Assembly (NCBI GenBank): GCA_013203545.1
Contig: JABMQA010001413.1
Span: forward strand, 1 to 9,228
Direction of reading: 5' to 3'
Source: Bacteroidota bacterium
GTDB lineage: Bacteria; Bacteroidota; Bacteroidia; Bacteroidales; 4484-276
Length of the DNA stretch: 9,228 nucleotides
Shown here one piece after another: positions 1-6,042 of the stretch (the first letter of the stretch is position 1; each line of letters begins with the position of its first letter). The notes below the pieces were generated by a model. That model ran no database searches and had not been told where the DNA came from. It saw only the letters and a program-made list of their open reading frames with translations. A program made the translations under genes and the position numbers.

Positions 1-1218
1 GCTGAACTTTCACATGATGACAACGACAATAAACCATGGCTTAAGAAAGATGAGCAGGAACAGTGCATAGAAATGGATGAATCCGGCAACTATAAAATTG
101 CATTGATCCTTCCGTTTTACCTCTCGCAGCTGGTAGATGAGCCAACTAAAATGGTTGATGAAACGGATGATATATCCAGCCCCGGCTATATCAAACCATT
201 TACCTTTATCCATTTTTATGAAGGCTTCATGCTGGCTGTTGATTCGCTGAAGCAGGCCGGGTTGAATGTTGAAATTTTTGTATTTGATCTGGGTAATGAT
301 GCATTTGAAACCAAACTTTTGCTGCGTAATCCTGAACTTCAATATATGGATTTAATTATCGGACCTGTGTTCAGCACCAGTTTTAAAATCGTTGCAGCGT
401 TTGCAAAGGAGCATCGGATATTTATTGTAAATCCCTTTTCTACAAGGGATGAAATCATTTACGATAATGAATATGTATTTAAGGTCCGTCCGTCAGTAGA
501 TGATCAACTCAGGCTTCTGGTGGATTACCTGAATAACAACCACAAATCATCTCAGATATTCCTTGCCAGGCATGACAGTTACTCCCACTCCCTCGATATT
601 GAGCGGTTAAAGTCGATTTTTAACCAGGATTTAAATCAAAGGGTAGGGCCATATACGGATCTGTATCACGAAATTGTCTATTCACGCGACAGTACATATA
701 CATTCGTTCATCAGGCTACGGTTGATAATGAAAATGTGGTTATTGCCTATTCGGACGACAGGGTGTTTATTTTTGATTTCTTACGGAAATTCAATGAACT
801 CCGGGATACCTTTAATATTACCATAATTGGCATACCAGACTGGAAAAAGCTGGATGGACTGGAATTAGAATACCTGAATAATCTGAATGCACATTTAATT
901 TCCGAAAGTTATACCGATTATACCCTTGATAATGTTATTTCGTTCGTGAATAAATTCCGGGATGCTTACCAAACCGAACCTCAAGAATATGCTTTCGAAG
1001 GCTACGACATTGGATACTACTTTTTAGGGGCGCTAAAGAAATTTGGTAAAAACTTTGGCAGGTGTATAAAGTATCATGATAAGCGCTTGTTGCGTTATGG
1101 ATTTGATTTTGAGCAAAACCAGGGAAACGGATACGTCAACCACTCTTGCAAAATACTCAGCATGTGGAATTATAGGTACCTTGATATCACACCGGTATTT
1201 TCTGAAACAGAAAAATAG
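1..1218 (+). CDS. Periplasmic-binding-protein-fold (type 1 PBP, ABC substrate-binding-like) protein, 5' partial
   Basis: The reading frame is open from base 1 with no stop before the first in-window ATG at 73, and the upstream codons read as a charged linker (AELSHDDNDNKPWLKK), so the true start probably lies outside the window. From about codon 33 the protein reads as a type 1 periplasmic-binding fold: first strand YKIALILPFYL, then HFYEGFMLAVDSLKQAGLNVE, then DLIIGPVFSTSFKIVAAFAKEH, the usual alternating strand/helix pattern of the amino-acid-type substrate-binding family. The C-terminal EGYDIGYYFLGALKKFG segment also fits. In Bacteroidota such domains are often the C-terminal half of envelope proteins that begin with LysM repeats; that half is not visible here, so LysM is inference. 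A transport role is not established, and no permease or ATPase gene is present. It is convergent with the next gene and ends at TAG 1216-1218. The fold call is fairly secure; the ligand is unknown. Confidence 0.8.
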   Translation, partial: AELSHDDNDNKPWLKKDEQEQCIEMDESGNYKIALILPFYLSQLVDEPTKMVDETDDISSPGYIKPFTFIHFYEGFMLAVDSLKQAGLNVEIFVFDLGNDAFETKLLLRNPELQYMDLIIGPVFSTSFKIVAAFAKEHRIFIVNPFSTRDEIIYDNEYVFKVRPSVDDQLRLLVDYLNNNHKSSQIFLARHDSYSHSLDIERLKSIFNQDLNQRVGPYTDLYHEIVYSRDSTYTFVHQATVDNENVVIAYSDDRVFIFDFLRKFNELRDTFNITIIGIPDWKKLDGLELEYLNNLNAHLISESYTDYTLDNVISFVNKFRDAYQTEPQEYAFEGYDIGYYFLGALKKFGKNFGRCIKYHDKRLLRYGFDFEQNQGNGYVNHSCKILSMWNYRYLDITPVFSETEK

Positions 1219-1274
1219 TGCCTGATGGGTGGTGATGTTGCCGTTAATAATAAGATCTCAGCATGTGGATTATA
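1156..1274. repeat. Short imperfect direct repeat, about 100 bp apart
   Basis: CTCAGCATGTGGA occurs at 1156-1168 (inside the last codons of the left gene) and again at 1257-1269 (just after it). Both copies continue into near-identical TTATA (AATTATA against TTATA), giving spans 1156-1174 and 1257-1274. The second copy overlaps the 3' end of the DUF4294 gene. A 13-mer repeat somewhere in 9 kb is near chance expectation, but the proximity is suggestive of a small local duplication. Confidence 0.4.
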
Positions 1275-1869
1275 AAACCCCATTGTCAATCATTCTGATA
1301 ATAGTCTCAATATTCCGGTCTTCACCAATGGGATCGTATTCGATCTTTAAATTGTATCCGAAAATCCTGGCAAACGATTGATAGAAAAAGGCCATAAATC
1401 CCCCACGCAGCTCTTTTACGAGGTTAAATGATGTATTTCCCGTTTCACGGTCGATGAGTTTAATGAGTATTTTACCCTGACTTATGGTCAGTTTCTTTAA
1501 TTCCCCTCCGTATTCATCATTGATTTCCTTTTCGACCACTTTCATAATTTTACGTTTTTCCCGCTCCGATTCAACGCCCCTGAGAATGGTGTCGAATTCC
1601 TGAAATTTTCTCCCGGCCAGTTTTGCATACGGATAAACTTTCTTAATGTTCCTGATAAGCCGGGTGTTGCGTTTAGCTTCCCGCTTGGTTTTAAAAATCT
1701 TGAAATCAAAAATTTCAACCCCGGCAATTATTAAATAAGGAATGGTGTCGGTACCAACAATCTTGACATTAACAATGTGATAATCTTTTTCCTGGGAAAA
1801 GGCTTCAAATGAAATGATTAAAATTAAAAGAAGTATCGACCTTTGCATGGGTAAAAAAATGTTTTTCAC
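1270..1869 (-). CDS. DUF4294 family protein, exported
   Basis: This gene encodes 199 aa if translation begins at GTG 1869, or 192 aa if it begins at ATG 1848 (codon 8). Both starts leave a credible signal peptide, with hydrophobic core SILLLILIISFEAF and likely cleavage before Gln in FSQ. GTG starts are uncommon in this phylum, so ATG 1848 is a serious alternative; neither has a clear ribosome binding site. The mature part carries the conserved pattern I associate with DUF4294, a Bacteroidota-restricted family: TDTIPYLIIAGVEIF near residues 40-54, the basic stretch KREAKRNTRLIRNIKKVYPY near 62-81, ISQGKILIKLIDRETGNTS near 129-147, and KELRGGFMAFFYQSFARIFG near 152-171, ending IEYDPIGEDRNIE. 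Length is normal for the family. Function is unknown; export to the periplasm is inferred from the signal peptide. It belongs to the core-genome side of the window, facing the left gene and divergent from the restriction operon. Confidence 0.85.
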   Translation of the reverse strand: MKNIFLPMQRSILLLILIISFEAFSQEKDYHIVNVKIVGTDTIPYLIIAGVEIFDFKIFKTKREAKRNTRLIRNIKKVYPYAKLAGRKFQEFDTILRGVESEREKRKIMKVVEKEINDEYGGELKKLTISQGKILIKLIDRETGNTSFNLVKELRGGFMAFFYQSFARIFGYNLKIEYDPIGEDRNIETIIRMIDNGVL

Positions 1870-2114
1870 ATAACGTGTTTTTATATCAGATTATTGATTC
1901 AGCATCCACCATTAAAAAAAACCACCGCACATTCATACACATTTGTTTTTCGCCGGCACAAAATCCAACCCTGAAAAAACTAAAAGAGTATGAATTTTCC
2001 CAACGCTCAAAGACTGTTAATAAGTTTAAGAAAACCAAATCACAGAAAGTGTAAAACAAACCATCTAATTTGACTAATTTTGTCAAATGAAATTTATCAA
2101 GTGACAATTTACAA
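1870..2114. other. Divergent intergenic region, left edge of the R-M island
   Basis: The 245 bases between the DUF4294 start and the HTH start contain no ORF that I can support on either strand, no tRNA-like structure and no recognisable integrase or insertion-sequence remnant. Its right end holds the promoter/operator of the R-M operon. I found no CAAAnnTA (the reverse-strand form of the -7 box) that would mark a promoter for the DUF4294 gene. Confidence 0.6.
2068..2088 (+). promoter_or_regulatory. Putative operator with embedded -7 box for the R-M operon
   Basis: A perfect 7-bp inverted repeat, ATTTGAC (2068-2074) and GTCAAAT (2082-2088), flanks a 7-nt spacer. TAATTTTG at 2075-2082 matches the Bacteroidota -7 consensus TAnnTTTG exactly and fills the spacer. 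If used, transcription would start around 2087-2092, about 25 nt before the HTH start codon. No TTG-type -33 element is visible at the expected distance upstream, near 2050-2057. The layout predicts that a dimeric HTH protein bound here would compete with RNA polymerase, giving autoregulation; this is inference from position and symmetry. Centre-to-centre arm spacing is 14 bp, so a dimer would contact sites somewhat over one helical turn apart. Confidence 0.55.
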
Positions 2115-2426
2115 ATGAAAATAGACAAATCTACAGGAGAAATACTACGGGATAAAAGAGAGGAAAAAGGGTTACTTCTTCGACAAGTAGCTGCCAAGCT
2201 TGATATTGACACAGCAATATTAAGCAAGATTGAAAGAAGCGAAAGAAAAGCAACAAAAGAACAAATTATAAAACTTGCTGAAATTCTTGATTTAAAAGAA
2301 GACGATTTACTTGTTCAGTATCTGAGTGAAAAAATCCTTTACGAAATTAAAGATGAAGAACTTGGACAAAAGGCTCTGAAAGTTGCTGAACAAAGAATGA
2401 AATTCATTAACAAAAAGAACAGCTAA
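2115..2426 (+). CDS. XRE-family HTH regulator (R-M controller-like)
   Basis: This 103-aa protein has a Cro/C1-type helix-turn-helix near residues 8-68. LRDKREEKG leads into the HTH helices (LRQVAAKLDID, then TAILSKIERSERK), followed by KEQIIKLAEILDLKEDDLL. A short charged tail (residues 69-103) has no further recognisable domain. The start at 2115 is favoured because the nearest upstream in-frame ATG (2088) meets a stop within a few codons. It is the first gene of the operon and lies 5 nt upstream of res. Small XRE proteins in this position are known as controllers of R-M gene expression (C proteins), and the inverted repeat at 2068-2088 is a natural target. Whether it activates or represses cannot be read from sequence. 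Confidence 0.88.
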   Translation: MKIDKSTGEILRDKREEKGLLLRQVAAKLDIDTAILSKIERSERKATKEQIIKLAEILDLKEDDLLVQYLSEKILYEIKDEELGQKALKVAEQRMKFINKKNS

Positions 2427-2431
2427 GACTG

Positions 2432-5146
2432 ATGGAATTAAAATTAGAAGAATTAGAATATCAGCAAACGGCAATCAAGTCTATTGTTAATGTATTTGAC
2501 GGTAACGAAAAAAATTCATTTGACAATGCTTGTACAGAAGGTATTCGTTCAAATGTATGTACGCTTTCTAAGAAGCAATTAACTGAAAATATTAAGACCG
2601 TTTTACTTGAAAATGGGATTGATGATGATATTGCGAAAGTTACAAGCGAACAGGAACTGACCATTGAGATGGAAACAGGAACAGGTAAAACGCTTGTTTA
2701 CATCAAATCAATTTATGAATTGTATAAACATTACGGATTTACAAAATTCATCATTCTTGTCCCCTCTATCGCAATCCGACAAGGTGTTTTAAGTACGCTG
2801 TCATCCTTTGAAAAACAGCTTGAAAGTATCTATGGATTTACTCCCAAGTTTTTCGAATACAATAGTAAACGACTGAACAAAGTAACCAACTTTATTGAAG
2901 AACAACATCCGCAAATAATGGTAATGACTTTGGCTTCGTTTAACTCAGAAGACAAAATACTGAACCAGGCTAAAAGAGAAGACCTTTTTGCAAATATTCC
3001 TTTCATTGACGCAATTGGACACACAAATCCAATTATCATAATGGATGAACCACAGGAAGGAATGGATACCGAAAATTCCGCAAAACAAATTGCCAAACTA
3101 AATCCACTTTTCAAGATAAGGTATTCGGCTACACACAAGGTTTCAAAAAATAAAATGTATCGCCTTACCCCTTATGACAGCTACAAACAAGGCCTGGTAA
3201 AAAAGATTGAAGTTTTAACTGTTACCGAAAAGAATGATGAAGCTACCCTGAAACTTGAACTTTCGGAAACGCAAAACGGAAAAGGCGAACCAAAAGCTAT
3301 AATTAAAGCATGGCACCAATCGAAGAGTGGGAAAATTGAATTTAAAGATAGCAAGTGGCTTGGCAAAGGCGAAAACCTTGGCATTGTTACCAATAATCCG
3401 AGTTACCTAAATTATCAAATATCAAGGATAAATAAAAGCCTGAGAAGCGGAAAATGGTCCGTGTCATTTACCAATGGGACTGAAATTTTTGAAAAGCAAA
3501 CCTCAGGAAATATTCAAAGCATTTGGGCTTTGCAACTTGAATGGCTGATCATTCGTCATTTCACAAAAAAGCAAAAATTGCAGGAACAAGGCATCAAATG
3601 CCTTTCGCTTATTTTTATTGATAAAGTTGCCAATTACATTAGCGAAGCCCCGATTATTAAAAAACTCTTTATTGAAAAGTACAAAGAACTGTATCCCGAA
3701 TTTCACGGAAACAGACAGCCGACAGCCGAACATATTGATGCAATCCAGGGATTCTATTTTGCCCAAACAGGAAAAGGGGAATTTACTGACAATGAAAATT
3801 CAATGCGTAAAAACAAAGACGTGTTTGATGCTATTTTGAAAGACAAAGCAGGATTGCTGAGTTATGGTGAAGAAACGGCTAATAAAATTGAATTTATCTT
3901 TTCACATTCTGCGCTGGGTGTAGGTTGGGACAACCCAAACATTTTCAACATTGCTACTTTGAGCAATTCCTATTCTGAAATCAAAAAACGACAGGAAATA
4001 GGAAGGGGATTACGAATTTGCGTAAATAAGGATGGGCACAGAATTTATGACAAATTGAGCGTTGAAGATGCAGAACGGATTAACCAGCTTACTGTAATCC
4101 CAAACGAAACTTACGAGACTTTTGTAACCCAATACCAGGAAGAAATTAAAGAAGTTTATGGTACCTCCGGTGCAGGTGCAAAAATGACACATACACACAA
4201 AGGAAGATATCCAAATAAAGTTCGCTTTAAGCGTAGCGAAAATGAAAGTATTAATAAAGCCTTTATGCGTTTTTGGACAGCTCTGGCAAAGAAGACAAAT
4301 TACACCGTTGCTTTTAACGAACAAGCATTAATCAAAAGAAGCATTGAGGCAATCAACCAAATTAAAATTGCAAAATACGAAGCAGAGGTAAGCAGCCGTG
4401 CGATTGATGTTATTACTGAAAAAGGCATTGAAGATGTATTTGGCGGTAAAGAAACTTACAAATTGAAAGCGCATTTTTCTGCATTGGATTTAGTGGAAGA
4501 AATTAGTGAAAACACTGGGTTAAGCTATACTACTACATTCAAAATTGTTGAGGGAATTAACAGCGAAAATCTTGTAAAAAACCCACCATTATTTATTCAG
4601 AAAGCATCAGCATTAATAAAAAACATTGAGTTGGAAGAGATGCTAAGAGGTTTGGATTATCATTTAACAAATGAAACTTTTCCTTTTGAATTTACTGATT
4701 TTATAAAACAAGTGGATGAAAATCAATACAGAGACACACCAAACAGGGGATTCTATAACAGAATGCTTGTTGATAGTTATATCGAAAGCCTTTTCGCCTT
4801 AGCTACCGATATTGATGATGAAGTAATTTGTTTTATGAAGTTGCCTGCCTATTACAAAATACTAACGCCTATTGGCGAGTATAACCCCGATTTTGGGATT
4901 GTTATGAAACGTAAAAGTTTGAGAGATGGTAACGAAAGTGAATTCTATTTTGTGATAGAAACCAAAGGGACAAACGATATTAACGATAAGAAATCGCTCA
5001 AAGAAAGTGAGATTTACAAAATACAATGTGCGCTGAAACACTTTGCAACACTTGGTGTTGATGTGCAATACAAAGCTCCTGTTAAAGATTACCAGTATTT
5101 TAAAACAGAAGCCACTAAAACGATAAATGAATTAGTTGAAAGATAA
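2432..5146 (+). CDS. res: Type III restriction endonuclease, Res subunit (helicase-nuclease)
   Basis: This 904-aa protein is a superfamily 2 ATPase with a C-terminal nuclease, as in type III Res subunits. Visible motifs in order: Walker A within METGTGKT (residues 80-87); motif Ia-like ILVPSIAIRQG (108-118); Walker B DEPQ (205-208); motif III YSATH (231-235); motif V-like SALGVGWDNPN (493-503); motif VI QEIGRGLR (521-528). A helical spacer follows, then a PD-(D/E)xK site: NPDFGIV with D820, and FYFVIETKG with E843 and K845. Length is close to the roughly 970 aa of EcoP15I Res, and all catalytic motifs are intact, so it is probably functional. Type III Res acts in complex with Mod: it uses ATP hydrolysis to move or signal along DNA between two inversely oriented sites and cleaves about 25-27 bp from one of them. 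It starts 5 nt after the HTH stop and precedes mod, the reverse of the classical mod-res order. Confidence 0.96.
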   Translation: MELKLEELEYQQTAIKSIVNVFDGNEKNSFDNACTEGIRSNVCTLSKKQLTENIKTVLLENGIDDDIAKVTSEQELTIEMETGTGKTLVYIKSIYELYKHYGFTKFIILVPSIAIRQGVLSTLSSFEKQLESIYGFTPKFFEYNSKRLNKVTNFIEEQHPQIMVMTLASFNSEDKILNQAKREDLFANIPFIDAIGHTNPIIIMDEPQEGMDTENSAKQIAKLNPLFKIRYSATHKVSKNKMYRLTPYDSYKQGLVKKIEVLTVTEKNDEATLKLELSETQNGKGEPKAIIKAWHQSKSGKIEFKDSKWLGKGENLGIVTNNPSYLNYQISRINKSLRSGKWSVSFTNGTEIFEKQTSGNIQSIWALQLEWLIIRHFTKKQKLQEQGIKCLSLIFIDKVANYISEAPIIKKLFIEKYKELYPEFHGNRQPTAEHIDAIQGFYFAQTGKGEFTDNENSMRKNKDVFDAILKDKAGLLSYGEETANKIEFIFSHSALGVGWDNPNIFNIATLSNSYSEIKKRQEIGRGLRICVNKDGHRIYDKLSVEDAERINQLTVIPNETYETFVTQYQEEIKEVYGTSGAGAKMTHTHKGRYPNKVRFKRSENESINKAFMRFWTALAKKTNYTVAFNEQALIKRSIEAINQIKIAKYEAEVSSRAIDVITEKGIEDVFGGKETYKLKAHFSALDLVEEISENTGLSYTTTFKIVEGINSENLVKNPPLFIQKASALIKNIELEEMLRGLDYHLTNETFPFEFTDFIKQVDENQYRDTPNRGFYNRMLVDSYIESLFALATDIDDEVICFMKLPAYYKILTPIGEYNPDFGIVMKRKSLRDGNESEFYFVIETKGTNDINDKKSLKESEIYKIQCALKHFATLGVDVQYKAPVKDYQYFKTEATKTINELVER

Positions 5147-5182
5147 ACTTATCATGTTCCCGGCATCAGGAAGACGATAAGT
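5147..5182 (+). promoter_or_regulatory. Intergenic hairpin between res and the Bro-N gene
   Basis: ACTTATC (5147-5153) pairs perfectly with GATAAGT (5176-5182). Inside, TTCC (5157-5160) pairs with GGAA (5169-5172) around an 8-nt loop, with a 3x3 internal loop between the two stems that contains one further T-A pair. The structure begins on the base after the res stop codon. No T-run follows (AATTAAAG comes next), so it is not a standard intrinsic terminator. It could be an mRNA processing or stability element, a partial attenuator that separates res from the downstream genes, or a DNA-level binding site. Confidence 0.4.
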
Positions 5183-5192
5183 AATTAAAGAT

Positions 5193-5216
5193 ATGAACAA
5201 TGGAAAAAAAGAATAA
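5193..5216 (+). other. Seven-codon ORF overlapping the Bro-N start
   Basis: ATG 5193 opens a seven-codon frame (MNNGKKE, stop TAA 5214-5216) that overlaps the Bro-N start codon (5200) in another frame and runs through the A7 tract. Neither ATG has a clear Shine-Dalgarno sequence, so ribosomes could compete between them. It may equally be accidental in an A-rich leader. Confidence 0.2.
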
Positions 5217-6042
5217 AATTCAATTATTCCAAGACCAATCAGTTAGGACTCATTGGGATGATGAACAGGAGAAATGGTATTTTTCTGTTCAGGATGTGGT
5301 GCAAATACTTTCTGAAAGTGTTGATGTAAAACAATACATTAAAAAAATGCGTTCGCGCGATTTGGAACTGAACAGCAACTGGGGTACAATTTGTACCCCC
5401 CTTCCCATGTTGGCAGCCGATGGCAAAATCAGGAAAATTCAGGCAACCGATGCCGAAGGGCTTTTAAGAATAATCCAATCCATCACATCGCCCAAAGCTG
5501 AACCTTTCAAGAGATGGTTGGCAAAAGTAGGGTCAGAGAGAATTGATGAAACCGAAAATCCCGAATTGGCTTTCGAGCGTGCCATGGAAACTTATTTGAA
5601 AAAGGGCTATTCCGAAGAGTGGATAAACCAACGGCTAAAAAGTATTGAAGTTAGAAAAGAACTCACAGACGAGTGGGATAATAGAGGCGTAAAAAAAGGA
5701 CAAGAATATGCAATACTTACTAATGAAATTACACAAGCATGGTCGGGTTTAACCATAAAAGATTATAAAAACCTAAAGAATCTGAAAAAGGAAAATCTCA
5801 GGGATAATATGAGTAATTTGGAGTTGGTGCTAAATATGTTGGCAGAAGCCACTACTACTGAAATTTCTAAAAAGAAAAAACCAAAAACGTTTGTACAAAA
5901 CAAGGCTGTTGCACACAAAGGTGGAGAAATAGCAGGTAACACAAGGAAGGAAATTGAGCAGCAAACGGGTAGTAAGATTGTTACACCACAAAATGCGAAG
6001 AATATTATTGACAATACCAAAAATAAGAAACTTGACAAATAA
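5200..6042 (+). CDS. Bro-N / DinD-like DNA-binding protein between res and mod
   Basis: This 280-aa protein matches the Bro-N-containing family annotated variously as BRO family, phage antirepressor-like or DNA-damage-inducible protein D (DinD)-like. The Bro-N part spans about residues 8-115: KIQLFQDQSVRTHWD, EKWYFSVQDVVQIL, the conserved WGTICTP (61-67), LAADGKIRKI, and EGLLRIIQSITSPKAEPFKR. The second half carries the family pattern YLKKGYSEEWINQRL, IEVRKELTDEW, RGVKKGQEYAILTNEIT, KDYKNLKNLKKENLRDNMS and LELVLNMLAEATTTEISK. The tail after about residue 224 is lysine-rich. Bro-N is known as a DNA-binding domain of viral and phage regulators; E. coli DinD is a RecA-interacting SOS protein. 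The role here is unknown: regulator, anti-restriction modulator or extra defence component are all open. Its stop codon overlaps the mod start (TAATG), so it is translationally coupled to mod. It follows res by 53 nt containing a hairpin. Seven A residues follow the start region (5204-5210). Confidence 0.88.
   Translation: MEKKNKIQLFQDQSVRTHWDDEQEKWYFSVQDVVQILSESVDVKQYIKKMRSRDLELNSNWGTICTPLPMLAADGKIRKIQATDAEGLLRIIQSITSPKAEPFKRWLAKVGSERIDETENPELAFERAMETYLKKGYSEEWINQRLKSIEVRKELTDEWDNRGVKKGQEYAILTNEITQAWSGLTIKDYKNLKNLKKENLRDNMSNLELVLNMLAEATTTEISKKKKPKTFVQNKAVAHKGGEIAGNTRKEIEQQTGSKIVTPQNAKNIIDNTKNKKLDK
5381..5399. repeat. Perfect 9-bp inverted repeat inside the Bro-N gene
   Basis: GGGGTACAA (5381-5389), a single T, then TTGTACCCC (5391-5399) form a 19-bp near-palindrome. 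It encodes the conserved Bro-N peptide WGTICTP, so protein constraint may explain much of it. Confidence 0.45.

Noticed and set aside
1219..1269. Bidirectional terminator between the convergent left genes
   Set aside because: No stem with flanking A/T runs could be found in this short gap.
1886..2227. A 113-codon minus-strand frame overlapping the HTH gene
   Set aside because: It overlaps the well-supported HTH gene and its promoter, has a composition typical of antisense reading of AT-rich DNA, and resembles no family I know.
5147..5182. Rho-independent terminator after res
   Set aside because: The hairpin is not followed by a T-run and the stem is interrupted; downstream genes are closely packed, so read-through is more likely.
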